Assembly (NCBI GenBank): GCA_016584305.1
Contig: JACEEZ010002651.1
Coordinates: 233,501 to 297,500, forward strand
From: Chionoecetes opilio
Taxonomy: Eukaryota; Arthropoda; Malacostraca; Decapoda; Majidae
Reading direction: 5' to 3'
Length of the DNA: 64,000 nucleotides
Numbering within the stretch: position 1 is the first letter of the stretch; every line of letters begins with the position of its first letter. Below, one piece after another: positions 11,270 through 23,472 of this stretch. The notes under the pieces are model-generated. The model was not told the DNA's origin. It did no database searches and was given only the letters and a program-made list of their open reading frames with translations. Position numbers and translations under genes: made by a program.

Positions 11270-14200
11270 AAGAACATAAGCACATACGAAAATAAGGAAG
11301 CTACAAGAGGCCGTGAGACCTACACTAGGTAGTTCCTGTTTTTACCCCCTTCCCCCCATAGTTTAGGCATATAATATGGGGGGATATACTAGATACCATA
11401 TACTAGGCACACATGTAATGCCCGTTATTCGGAAGAGATAGGATGGGAATTCCTATCATACAATTCCCGGGTTATGTCCGTAAGAAGGAAAAAGGTTTCA
11501 ATAATCATATGTTGTTCTGGGGCAAGTTGTCAAGTGTTACCCAGCATATGGGGGAACAGATTATCGTTATTATACTAAGGTCAATCAAACTTTTGTCCGC
11601 CAAATATTTATCTTTCCATTTTTCTTCTTTCAATCTCGCACTTCTATCTTCCTTCCTTCCCTCACTCCCTTCCCCCCCAGACATTCCGGGTACGAGTCCA
11701 AATTCGTGGGACAATTATTTCGCGATCATCAATACCTAGTAGATTCAAAACTTTTCATCCTTCCCTCACCCTCCTATCAGATCAAGGAACACCCTTAGAT
11801 TCTTAATGTCCTTCAAAATAGTCACCATAGTGAAAGATCAAGTTCATACATGAAGGGGTTAGTCGTGGTATTCGCTAAATTAAAAGTCGACCAAATTTAT
11901 GTTTCGACTCCACTATCTCGTCTCTCTAAAAAAACGCGTTCGTAGGCTTGAACGAAAGGAAATAACACTTTCCCCGGATATTAGAATAAACATATTAAAT
12001 TCTTCTATATCAAAGTTAAAGAACTGTATTATAGGCAGCCATTTCATAGGTATACTTGTCTCATTAGTAGATTAGAGTCATTCATGGTCTGATAATCCCT
12101 TCAGGAGAAGCCGTTCATAGAATCCGAACATTCCCCTTTTTCCCGCTACTAAGCCAAACCGCGCCTTAGTTCCCTCGAGGACGTCAGTCTCTCATCCACC
12201 CCTCTCCAGGTAAGACCTCGGTACCTCGCTCCTATTCCCCCCCCCCCCCCTTCCTGGTTATATTATATCTATCTATATATCTATTTATATAGGTAGAGTT
12301 GGTTAGCTTTTCATTAACGCATAGGAGGCCTGGCCTGTCCTTATAAGTGTTATTAACGGGAGTCTCTCATCCACCCCTCTCCAGACTCAGACGGACGTCT
12401 TAGTCTGACGAAAAAACCCGTCACATGGTTTTATATGGCTTATATGCCCCCCTTATATTTTCCATGTATAACTATAAGTATTCAGCGGTATGTTACATAC
12501 GTAAATGATAATTCACTAATAGGATTCAGTGAGGGAGGTTATGCTCACAAGAGCTTTCCTGTAGCAGATGGGAGAGCTTTCCTGTATCAGATTGGAGAGT
12601 TTTCCTGTGTTGGATTAGAGCTTATATGTGTGTCTGAAATCTCAAACAAGAGAAATAATACTTCCTGATGAATAAATAGGATGATGTTTCAAATATAGTT
12701 CTTGTGTTATTTAGTAGAAACCTCAGGTGATTATTCTGTGTTAGGACAATAATTCCCCACACTTCCAAAAAGAGTCAGCCTTACTCGGTGTAATTCTAAT
12801 TATCAACCACGACTACTAAATAAATCATATATATCTATTCAAACGTGCTCAGGAAGTAAAACCATAGAACTACTTGCCTGAGCTGGTGGCAGCATTTCCC
12901 CTTACTCCTTAACTCCTACCCTTTCCCCTTAACCTTAACTCCTACCCCTTTCCCTTAAGTTCATTCCCAGTTCAATAATCTCCGCAGCGAGAAGTGTTCG
13001 TACTAAAATTAAATAGTGAAATCATAAGACAAATTTCAGTTCTCAATTCAGTTTGTAATCAATGTAAATTCCTAACCAATTAATATCATTCAATATAAAG
13101 GTGTCAGAACAAACCAACGAAAACCCTGGCACCACACACATACCTCTAATATACTGGCATAGGCCTAAACACGGGGTAGGCCTAGTTCATGGGACACTAA
13201 CAGACATGCATGACCTACATAACAGCAAATAATGGACGTAAGAAATCATCATTCCTCTCTCTCTCTAGCTATAACAGCCAATATTCCACCTATTTGATTC
13301 CTTTTTTCGCGTTTCTGCATTGATATTCTCCCTATTTACCCTTTGCTCAGCCTTGCATGCAGCCAGTAATCCCGTGTTTTAAGGCTAGTAATGATATCAT
13401 AGCCATGAACACCCCCCGCGGCCCCAACAGATGTATACACGCAGTGACGTCACAGGTTGGCGGATTGCCGGTAGCAGCCTAGCATCTTATCCCTTCATTA
13501 ACTAAAACACATCATATACATAAAATAATTAATAAATAACACTGATAAAGTAAAATCAAGATAAATAGGACACAATAAACCTAAAAAAACAATGAAATAG
13601 CGAGGAATTAATGAAATATTGGGTATCAAAATATGCCCGAAAAAGTCTCAAATTCACCACAAAACAGATTGACTTTTTACCGAAGGTTCTATAATTTGTG
13701 AAAAAATATGGGCAAATAGTATATGATGTGTGTATCTTATAAACAGTAACAGATCATAGTTCAGCGTTGAAACCCAGGAACAACACATATTTTGTTTTTT
13801 CGATAATCTGATCCTTTAAACGACTGAATCAGATATATTCCTTCACTAAAAACGTGAAAACACGTCTCATAGGCACACACGAACAGACTGCGACTGTAAG
13901 CATAGCTAATCACACAAATGACCTCACAGCTCAAATACAAGGAGGAACAAGGTTGACGTTAAAGTGTTAACAAAAACCCCCTCCGACAAAAAAAAAAATA
14001 CATCCACCAAGCTCGCGATTTATACAAAACGATGCGGAAATACCGAAATATATTAAAACACACAAAAACCCCCCTGTATTTAGTGCAAAAAAAGAATTAT
14101 CAACAAAATATCGGTAAATGTACGGTGTTACTAAATGACTTTTTTTTTTATGAAAATTCATTAAAAAAGCTGGGGTTTTCAACAAGGCTATGCAATCCTA

Positions 14201-14397
14201 TATCAATGTACGAATAAAAAAGCGATTATTCGTTTTAAATACGTAATTGGCACTTTGTCACTCAGGATTCTCAAGAGCCAATCAGGTGCCTAGCTACGTT
14301 GTCACCCAATCAGAGTTCAGGAACCAACTGGGCGGCCATGTTTACGTATTATCCCAGATATACAGACATATTTAGGAGTAAATAAGGAGAGATCTAC
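11270..14397. other. Intron sequence, few features
   Basis: No coding sequence recognised. Contains a duplicated phrase GTCTCTCATCCACCCCTCTC (about 12187 and 12361), a poly-C run near 12238-12250, CCTTAACTCCTACCC repeats near 12905-12950, a consensus CRE octamer TGACGTCA at about 13444, and two CCAATCA boxes (about 14278 and 14306). These promoter-like words are isolated and no transcript is implied. Confidence 0.4.
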
Positions 14398-14578
<181 letters not shown>

Positions 14579-14596
14579 TTGCCTGTTGTGTTGTGT

Positions 14597-14698
<102 letters not shown>

Positions 14699-14889
14699 CT
14701 CAGGAAACCCGCCTCACCCAGTCACAAGGCAATGAGGGTTATTTCAATGGCTTGTATGTCCAGCAGACAACTAGCTTAACCTGGAAGTGGAGTTTATACA
14801 ATGGTTTTGGGTTTATTTGGGTCACTGAGTCCATAAATAATAAGAATCCGTTTGATGACACCCTGTCACCTTTGGGCATTTTTTCTAAT

Positions 14890-14912
14890 TTGCATAATAC
14901 CAAGATGGCCGC
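14890..14912. repeat. ATGGCCGC subterminal motif, left arm of B
   Basis: Reads TGCATAATACCAAGATGGCC, the reverse complement of the motif repeated at 17807, 17976 and 18141. It contains AAGATGGC, close to the YY1 core. Confidence 0.6.
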
Positions 14913-15076
14913 TTTTGTTCTACTGACTATACTATAATTAAGATATCTCGGCTTCTAGAAGGGATTTTAAAACAATCTGAAATGTTTAAACGGGGCTTTA
15001 AGACATTAGGAACCCAATGGAATAACATTTATTATGATTTGAAAACTCCTTCATTTGTTATTTGGTACATTCAAAG

Positions 15077-16843
15077 TTAGATCGGAGTTTTGATCCTCTA
15101 TCCACCAGCAACGAAGCAGACAAGATAGTGAACATTGTCAGTGGTCGAGTGGCACCTGTTTCAGTGAACGTGGATAAGACTGTGGCCATTGGGACCAAAC
15201 AAATGGAAGAATTCGAGGGTTCTTGGCCAGATGGCTTCTACAATCCCATTTCAAAGAAGACGGTGACAGTGCAAGTAACAAAGAAGCATGTGAATATTGG
15301 TACAGCAAAGATGTTCAATACCACCCTTCTCTTTTCACGAGTCATAGGACTCCAGGCTAGCTGCCGTGACACAATAGACATCAAGACATTACTATCGTAT
15401 GAGCTATCCCCGGTGCCTACATCGATGTTCAACGACTCGGGCGGGTGACATGAGAACGGGAAAGGCTCAGGCACAGTTGAAGAAGCAACTACAAGTTGAG
15501 ATGTCATCAAGAAACGTATTACCCAAAGTCAAATGTAGGGTGCTAGATGGTTCAGCTGTCCTCTGGGTGATACACTGGCCAGCCAATGGGACAGTCCGCG
15601 ACTTTGTTGTGAACTTCAAACAGTACATCCAACAGAAACTTACTTCTAGCGATGTCTATCTCGTGTTCGACAGGTACCAGGATTTCAGTACCAAGAGTAC
15701 GACCAGATGCAATAGAACAACAGAAGCAAGCAGAGTACATCGACTGGCTCTAGATACACCTCTACCCCCACAGAAAGCTGTCCTGACAGTGTCAGAAAAT
15801 AAATCACAGCTGATGGAAATTATCTGTGAAGAGCTGACCAGAGACACTACCTTCCATCGAGACTACACAATGACCCACAAACTTGTCATCACTAGCAGTA
15901 ATAACACACCTGTTGAAAAAAGTTATGGGGGAGTGGTGATCCACCGGGAAGACATGTCTACATCTCATGAAGAGGCAGACGGCTTCATTGTTCAACAAGC
16001 AGTAACAGTTGCGACTGAATGCCAAGTAGGCGTGTCAGTGATTGCAGACGACACCGACGTCTTCATCCTTCTGCTTCACCACTACTTTGAGCGACAGTTA
16101 ACCAGTCACATGATCATGGAATCGCCGATTCATGGTAGAACCGTTATTGACATACAAGGTACTGTTAAACAACAGCAGAGCATAGTAGATGGACTGTTGT
16201 CTATGCACGCCCTATCGGGTTGTGATACATGTGCATGCTATTTCGGTATTGGTAAAGTCAGGGTACTGAAAGTACTGCGAGAAGGCTACTCCTTGTCACT
16301 TTTGGGTGACATTCATGCATTGTTACCAGATATAACAAGACAGGCATCCAAGTTTGTGGCCGCATGCTATGGACACAAGGACCGTAGCAGTATGTCTGAG
16401 GCAAGGAAGAAGTCATGGGCCACAAAGGTTGGAAAGGGCACCACAGCCATACCGAAGCTGAAGTCTCTACCTCCCACAACAGAGCATTTGTGGAAAATGT
16501 CAAACGGGCACACCTGCAGGCAGCTGTGTGGAAACACGCTTTGGATCTAGACCCTCCCTCGCTAGATCCAACAGAACATGGATACGTTCGTGACGACAGT
16601 TCCAAGACTATGTTGCCTAAATCGATACATGAAGATGTGTCCCTTGCTCCACAAGAGATTCTGAAACTGATTCGCTGCTCTTGCGAAAGTGAAAGACCTT
16701 GCAAATCAGGAAGATGTGGATGTGTGAGTGGTAAACTACCGTGCACTGTATTTTGCGGATGTCATGCTAAGGACTATCGTAACGAACTGACTAAATGTGA
16801 TGTAGCCTCTGATGCAGATGACGACGATGACAATAAGACATAA
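15077..16843 (+). pseudogene. XPG/FEN-like nuclease, C-terminal half (copy B)
   Basis: Read across two frameshifts (about 15440 and 16480). The core matches flap-nuclease motifs in order: VLDGSAVLWVIHWP (first acidic strand), VYLVFDRYQDFSTKS, HEEADGFIVQQA (compare the EAEA box of FEN1), VIADDTDVFILLLHHY (compare the SxDxD box) and ALSGCDTCACYFGIGK (compare the FEN1 box ending G-x-G-x-K). The C-terminus holds a Cys cluster, CSCESERPC then CGCVSGKLPC then CGC. The family, common and unnamed in invertebrate gene sets, normally has about 500 more N-terminal residues with zinc-binding modules, lost here at the TIR. Nuclease fold is inferred from motif order; activity is unlikely given the frameshifts. 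Stop at 16841-16843. Confidence 0.82.
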
Positions 16844-16906
16844 AGGTATTAATGCCAACACAGACAAATGAGAGGAACATCATGTTGATAACTGTGTACA
16901 ATGTCA

Positions 16907-17472
16907 TCTATAATAATATAAGCGAAAGTGTGTGTGTGTGTGTGTGTCTGTGCGTCTGTGTGTCCTCGATAGGTTCCGCCCCCAGTGGCGCAATCCCATC
17001 ATATGGCACAGTTTTGGAACCAGGTCGACGAGTGGAACATTTTAAGGCCACTTTGGGGATGATCCGATCACTTTAATTTTTTTTTTTGTAGCCTTTTAAC
17101 GAGAATTGTGAAAAAAAAAATGGGTTGCGAGAATTGAGGAAACCTTTATGTAGGGTAATGGGTAATGAGTGAGTGAATGGGTGGGGTGATGGGTAATGGG
17201 TGTGGGGTGATGGGTGAGTGAATGGGTTGGGGGTGATGGGTGATGGGTGAGGGAATAGGTGGGGGGTGATGAGTAATGGGTGTGTGGTGATGGGTAAGGC
17301 GTTAATGCATACATTTCTACATCCATGATTTCAGGAAAGTTAGAAGGGGCTATCTGGAGTGTCTGTGTTTGGGGTGGTGGTGGTGTGGCCGAAGTGGTGG
17401 GCCGAAGGCCCACCAATAGTCCTCCGCAGGAGCTAGCCAAAAAGTCCGCCCGAAGGGCCGCTTTTCGGCTAG
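16907..17472 (+). mobile_element. Helitron-like non-autonomous element, copy 1
   Basis: Starts with TC after an A (TCTATAATAATATAAGCG), ends in CTAG before a T, with a GC-rich hairpin just upstream of the end (GTCCGCCCGAAGGGC). These are standard Helitron ends. Internally it has GT repeats, a T-run and a minisatellite of GGGTAATGGGTGAGTG-type units (about 17155-17300). Its reverse complement is at 34542-35249. 566 bp; no Rep/helicase gene. Inserted 64 bp past the stop codon of nuclease copy B. Confidence 0.8.
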
Positions 17473-17806
17473 TGTAATGGGTGTGGGGTATATACTATAT
17501 ACTATAAACTCTAATATCGCAGTAGTTAAAGGAGAAGAAATGTGAACGATTTATTTATGCGCCATGGCTTGGTCAGCATAGACACTACTAGAACATTATG
17601 ACTATTCAGTCACTTTATTTTATATAATGGATATCTGAAATTTGTTTACTTTATGACCTGGTGTCTGTCAGCTTAAATATATTCTAACGAATACGTCAAT
17701 GACAAACTACTAATATTATATTGAAGGTGTTCAATGATATTGTCACCATTTAGATCAATCAAGCATTTCATTCAAAAGTACAGCAAAATGTTAACAGATT
17801 GACAAC

Positions 17807-18164
17807 GGCCATATTGGAATATGCAAATGAAGCTAATATATTTAAATTGTAATATAAGATGTATTATATGGGACCTCTATTTTTTCAAAACACTAAAACA
17901 AATCATTTAAAATGTATCCAAAATTGTATCCAGAATGTGGTGACATAAAAAAAGTCTCCCGAGAGGTTTGACGGCGGCCATCTTGGATTTATGCAAATGA
18001 AGGATTTGTCAAATCATAATAAAAGTTATTCCATTGGGTTCCTAATGTCTTAAAGCCCCGTTAAAACATTTTATATTGGTTTTAAATCCCTTCTAGATGC
18101 CGAGATATCTTAATTATAGTATATTCAATAGAACACTGGCGGCCATCTTGGTTTTATGCAAATT
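17807..18164. repeat. Three spaced GGCCATNTTGG...ATGCAAAT motifs
   Basis: A conserved 24-25 base phrase (GGCCATCTTGGATTTATGCA) occurs at 17807-17830, 17976-18000 and 18141-18164, spaced about 165-169 bp. It holds an ATGCAAAT octamer in the first two copies (ATGCAAATT in the third) and the complement of a YY1-like core. Spaced subterminal motifs often bind transposases in DNA transposons; that role is inferred. Confidence 0.6.
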
Positions 18165-18275
18165 ATAAAAAATGCCCAAAGGTGACAGGGTGTCATCAAG
18201 CGGATTGTTAATATTTATGGTCTCAGTGACCCAAATCAATCAAAAAACATTGTATAAACTCTACTTCCAGGTATA

Positions 18276-18830
18276 ACCCTAAAATCCCATTTGGCTGCCA
18301 GACTATAAGGGTACATGGGGTGAAATAGGGTGTAGCATTGGGCTCGTCACAAAAATGTACACAGAGTCGTGTTCACCGTGACCTAATACACCTATACACC
18401 GATTTTCAGGAGAATCTGAGATTTTAAAATTTTCAACAAAATTTAAAGGATAACTTGCATTTTTTCTCGAAATCTGGAAAAAACATTTCCGTCACAAATA
18501 AATAAAAAATGGTTGGGAATGAATGTCTTAGATCTTGACAGATGCGTTATTGAAGACGTTTTCATGTCTCACCAACCGTTTGGGAGACAGACGGAAGAAT
18601 TACCTATATCATTTAATAAAAGTATTCGACGTTCATCCTATAAATTTGTGGCGTGAGTTTTACGCCCGGGATGCTCTTCCTGACAGGCAGCCCAGTGTTC
18701 AGCCGAGGGCCTGGGTGGATTGCCAACCATGGCTAACGAGCCCCACCTGCCCGGGGGGGTTTACGGGAAGGGGGTGCAAACCCCTCCCCAACCAATCTGT
18801 GTCAGGAACGGGCCATACTGCTCACCGTGC
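18276..18830. other. Non-coding spacer between elements B and A
   Basis: AT-rich to 18650, then a GC-rich segment with GCCCGGGATGCTCTTCCTGA, reminiscent of a conserved SINE phrase (ACGGCCGGATGCCCTTCCTG) that I recall from other animals. No gene recognised. Confidence 0.35.
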
Positions 18831-18968
18831 CAGGGCAGACATTCAGAGAGAGTTAAAGGCCACGGTTGTTCGCTCAACAACATCCCTCTATTTCTACACC
18901 CCGGAGCTCGTGGGTATTCCAGTACGAGACATGGCAGTGGCGGTACAGGGTTGCTATGGGCATCGATA

Positions 18969-19315
18969 GCTGATTGGCTGAGCGACTACAACGACGTCAC
19001 AGCCTCGCCAGCGAATCACAATTGTGTAAAAATAAACGTGCCAGCCAATCAGATTGTGTCTCAAACGTGTCAGCCAATCACAAGGCAGCAGCCGCGGCCT
19101 GCATTTCAAGGTCGTTGTACTTATTTCTATTTCTAGCTTATTCCATCATTCCTTCATCCCCTGCGTCACCTCCGTCGCTTCAACACTTGTTTCTACCTCC
19201 ACATACACGCGGGTAACACGCCGGTGGCTGTACTTCCTTGTATTCTAGCTATTAATTATTCCTTCCGAGTAATAGGGTGCTCTTCTTCTTCTTCTTGTGA
19301 TCTTTTTCGCTTGCT
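18969..19315. other. CCAAT-rich segment present only in the left arm
   Basis: Absent from the corresponding place in the right arm (33478-33485). Contains GCTGATTGGCTGAG and two CAGCCAATCA boxes, plus ACGACGTCAC, within about 110 bp. Looks like promoter DNA, e.g. of an LTR; whether it is an insertion here or a deletion on the right cannot be told. Confidence 0.45.
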
Positions 19316-19323
19316 AATCTATT

Positions 19324-19446
19324 CGTAGCTAGTCTTCCTGCCAGTTGGGGGAAGCCACCACCCCGGGAGGCGGATCACAAACCCCCGGCTAACACCCGGT
19401 ACCCATCACGGCTGGATGGACAAGGGCTTGGGTTTTAATAAGGAAA
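19324..19446 (-). mobile_element. SINE body, no tRNA head
   Basis: Reverse complement of the SINE body at 63120-63240 and 33341-33470: words such as GGCTAACACCCGGTACCCAT and GACAAGGGCTTGGGTTTTAA. Its partner sits at the mirror position in the right arm. Confidence 0.8.
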
Positions 19447-20300
19447 AGGGCGCCACTATACATTGTCTGCCGCGGAGCCGTGCGCGTGGTGGTACCTGGC
19501 ATCGCTAGTCGCTACCCGCGCGGGTGAGATGCCACAGGTCACCACTCTTATCACATCACCCCAAAACATTATCACCACAAGGGGCTGGGTTTGTTATATG
19601 GTCTTATTTCGTTTGTATACTTGCCCTGTTCAGTTCTTGAGTCAGAAAACATCATATATACTCAAGTTATGAGTATTTTTATGTATATTGCGTTCTCAAT
19701 ACCACCTTATAGGCAGTCGCCGTGTTTTGACAGCTTAACGTCTTTAAGTACGTCATCAATCTCCACGCAGAATACCAAAACAGCTGATGGCAGTCGCTAG
19801 GTCGTGAAGTATGGACGTTAGCGTCTCTGAATGTGGCCCCAGGGACGCTGAACCCCCTCCCCTGTAGGTATTAAACCTCTGCAGGCTGCCCACTATTTTA
19901 GCCCTAGCTGGGGCTGGATGGCCATTGACTCAATAGTAAGTTCATCTGCCCTTAAAGATGGTCTTATTTTTAGTCCATCTGGGTGTCCAGCACACCCTCC
20001 TCACTGCTAGAACCAACGGGGAGCCGACCCCCGCTGTGGCCGACCCCGTTTAGTGGCCGACGATCCGACATCAACAAAACTTCACGAAATATGTTGTTAC
20101 CTCACTATAAGGCACGAAACCAACTTTAAATGAATTATAGAAATATGTACATAATAATGTTATGAACTCGTATATGAGCAATCTCCAAGGTCCAAAAAAC
20201 AAATTCGGAAATTATAATTCCGGCAGTATGTAGTATCTATTATCCCTTAAGACCTTAATCAAAACGGTTCTATTACAGGGTAGAGTAATGGTGGGAGGAG

Positions 20301-20600
20301 ATGAAAAGGAGTCGGCAACAACGGCAGCATGAAGAGCCCGGCACCACTGCTGACCAGCTGATAGCTCAGCCGCTACCTTCACACACGCCACCGCCTTCAG
20401 CTATACCACCCCATCTTCCTCACCATTCACTAGCAACAGCTGCCAAACAGTCTCACACCACGGATTTTGCCGCCATGCTGAAATAGATGGATAATCAGGA
20501 GAAAAGACGGCAGTTAGATGAGCAGCAGAGACGTGCGGATTAGACATGCGTTTCCAGGCGCTCTTGGCTCATCCCGCCTCACCTCGCCGTTACATCACCT
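20301..20600 (+). pseudogene. Possible gypsy gag N-terminal remnant
   Basis: Reads KRSRQQRQHEEPG, a Pro/His-rich stretch (PSHTPPPSAIPP), DFAAMLK, stop, then MDNQEKRRQLDEQQRRAD. The Glu/Arg/Gln-rich helix after DFAAML resembles gag N-termini of decapod gypsy elements as I recall them. A degraded equivalent lies inverted at about 29300-29480. Weak call. Confidence 0.4.
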
Positions 20601-23472
20601 ACGTAGTCCAGGACCTCGCCTGTAGACCCGTTTGCAAAATGGTGTTGGGGGGATTTCTCACTTGATCTTGGTTAATGGGTCCCTGGACATGAAATATCAC
20701 CGCGGTGCATGTCCGCCATTGCGCTACGAATGGCGCTATGGTTAAATCAAATGTGACCGCCGCCAGCCGAGATAGAAATACAACTTTTGTAGTTATTATT
20801 TGGAATAGATACACGTGGAATACCTCTAAACTAACTAATTTGAGGTTGAGGAATTCATTTTTGGTGTTGTTTTGAACATTCGGGGTCACCTTGAGCTTCA
20901 AATGTCAGGATCAATTTGGCCATAACCTGGCCGTTTTTAGTGATAGCAACAAAGTCAAATTAAACAAATTCTCACACGTTTAACTCATTTCTGATATTAT
21001 AATATATAGTAGATAGAAAGTCATAATGACCCTGATAAATATATTTCAATGTCATTGTAAATAAAATTGTATCATTAAGACTGACCAATAATGTTTATTG
21101 TGTGTGGAAAATAACAGATTAGACCATGTGTGAATATAACGAGATCCATATGAAAACCCAAACCAAAAGCAAATTAACATATTTCTATAGGTACACCATA
21201 TCATTAGTATTCGTACGTTTTTCTTTCAGTGCCAAGTTTTTACATTATGAATTATCTTTCTTTCCATGGCAAAAAATGAAGCACTGAACTCCAGCCGAAT
21301 GACACCCACAGAGTCGAGTGGCGCACCTGCCTGCACACTTGCATGTTGTGAGCAGTTTGTGGCAAGGGCTTCAGGCATTTTGATGGCAGCAGTGTATCAA
21401 AATACTCCTTCCATCCATGCCCCACTGGTTTTAGTACTGCCTCATGATCTTCGGCTGTCACAAGTAGTTGGCGTGCCTTGAAGACCAGAAAGAATCCTCT
21501 TTGAATGTGGCCTCTGATCACATTGCTTGTAGGAGGGAGTGAATCAATTCCAGCACTGCCACCTGTATAGTTCTCTGCCTTCAGTTGGTCAAATGTCTCA
21601 GCAGTCGTAGTTGATCTAGCTCCTGCCCAGACACGTATCAAGTACCTCTTTGCTAGTGCTGTATCTTGTTCTGACAAGGTGTCTGTATCTCCAAAGTTTG
21701 TCAGATACTGTACTGGGTCACATGCCATAGCTGCATGCTTATTGCCCACCTTACTCATGCAGTCGTTTCCAGTTAATATATGTGCTTTGATCACTGCCTT
21801 GGCCAGTGCTGCTGCAAGGTGAGAAATCACTTGATGCAGTGGAAGCATGCGCCGCTTTTCACCAGTACGATACTGTTGCCACATTTCTCTCAACCTCAGA
21901 GTTTGAAGATATGGAGTGTACTGTAGCAGTAATGCAAAGGTGTCTGTGTCAATTGGAGAATACAATAATTATCTTGCACTGTTTCACACGAATTACCCAC
22001 TCCACATGCACCACCAGCCTGCTGTCTGCTTCTTCAATCCAGCTCAGCAAGTCGGGGACTTCCTCGGAACCAGTTGCTTTTGCTGGAAGCACCTCCTCAT
22101 CTGAAACAATAGAGCTGGTGATGATGTTACATTGCTGCAGTCTCGATGGGACACAATATATCGAGCTAGTAGCTGGAGATTCTTCTTATTTTCCTGAGAT
22201 GCCCAGAATTTGTCAATTTGCTGAGGCATGGGTGTATCTCTGCACATACCAATGATGTTAATGCCTGTTGTTGGATCAGTATGCCGCATGCGCTCCCCTT
22301 CCTTGAGAGTCATCAATGTAGGAGTCAAGTACGAGATGGACAAACTGTGATTCTTGGGAGAGACATGATGTTGAGGTAATGATTGTATTTATGACAGCAC
22401 CCATATTAGGAAATTACGCCAGAGCCACCTGTCGCATCTTGCACATAAAAATCTACCACAACATAAGTGGCAAGAGTAGACTTGTGGACTCCATTGGGTG
22501 AGGTCCAGCTTAGGTTCAATCTCCCGAACCAGTAATGACTTGTTGGTGTGAGATGGAAGGTCACCATCAAACAGTGGAGATGTTGTCAGCACATCGTGAT
22601 AAATCTGTCTGAGGTCCATTCCCATATCCTTAGCAATGTCCATGCTCCTCTGAGCTTCCGCTACGTCCGTGGATGAAGGGTCCTTTTCCTTTAGAATAGT
22701 TGCTGGTGTCTTTTGTGGTTGGTCTGTAAAACGAGGCAGCTTACGTTTCGATATGGTTGCATTAATATTCTTGCTCTTCTCGACTAACCTCTCCTGCCTG
22801 TATGAGCGGTAGGCATGCTCACCATTTTCGAGACATTTGAGCCGACGCACTGCAACCTCTTTATGAACTTTGTGAGCAGGTTGTGCAGTGGCACAGGCAC
22901 ATTAACCATCACTGAGTAAGGATTCTGACGGCATTAAGGATTCTGGCATTACATATGACTCCCACCACGTAGTGACCTCCAGGACCCTTTGACACTCGCT
23001 GGATGGTATGTTCGACTTTCATATCACTTCCGACAGCACATAACCAGCCTGAGCGATCACTAACAACCCATTGCCCTTTTGAGAAGCGCTGGTAGAGCTC
23101 AGGATGTGTGAACTCCAGAACCTTTCTTTGTTCTAGATACCATGATCCATGACGTAGATAGCTGATGCAGTCACATTCTGCAAATATCGGCATAGAATCT
23201 TCGACAGTAGCAACAAGTAGATCCAGTTTCCTTCTCTTTTAGAAACCACAGCATTCTTAATGATACTGACCAACTGCAGCCAAACTCCAAAGAATTGGCA
23301 GAGCTCAGACTTGGCCTCGCACTCCTTCTCAAACTACTCTCGAAAGTCCTGATGCAACTTCTCAATCTGTCCAATTATGGCTTCAAACTGTTCTGAACAA
23401 CGCCGGTTTGCAGCCAGTGTGATTTGGAGCATCTCCACCTGCGCCAACTCTGGATATGCAGCTTTGTCCTTG

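Larger units (their letters stand above)
14776..18275. mobile_element. TIR element B carrying a nuclease gene
   Basis: Inverted arms at about 14776-15058 and 17997-18275 (about 280 bp). They share, in opposite orientation, GAGTTTATACAATG, GACACCCTGTCACCTTTGGG, ACTATAATTAAGATATCTCG and ACATTAGGAACCCAATGGAA. Between them lies the C-terminal part of an XPG/FEN-like nuclease gene on the plus strand, plus a Helitron-like insertion (16907-17472). The gene begins almost at the inner edge of the left arm, so the element is probably an internally deleted copy. No clear target duplication was seen. Confidence 0.85.
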
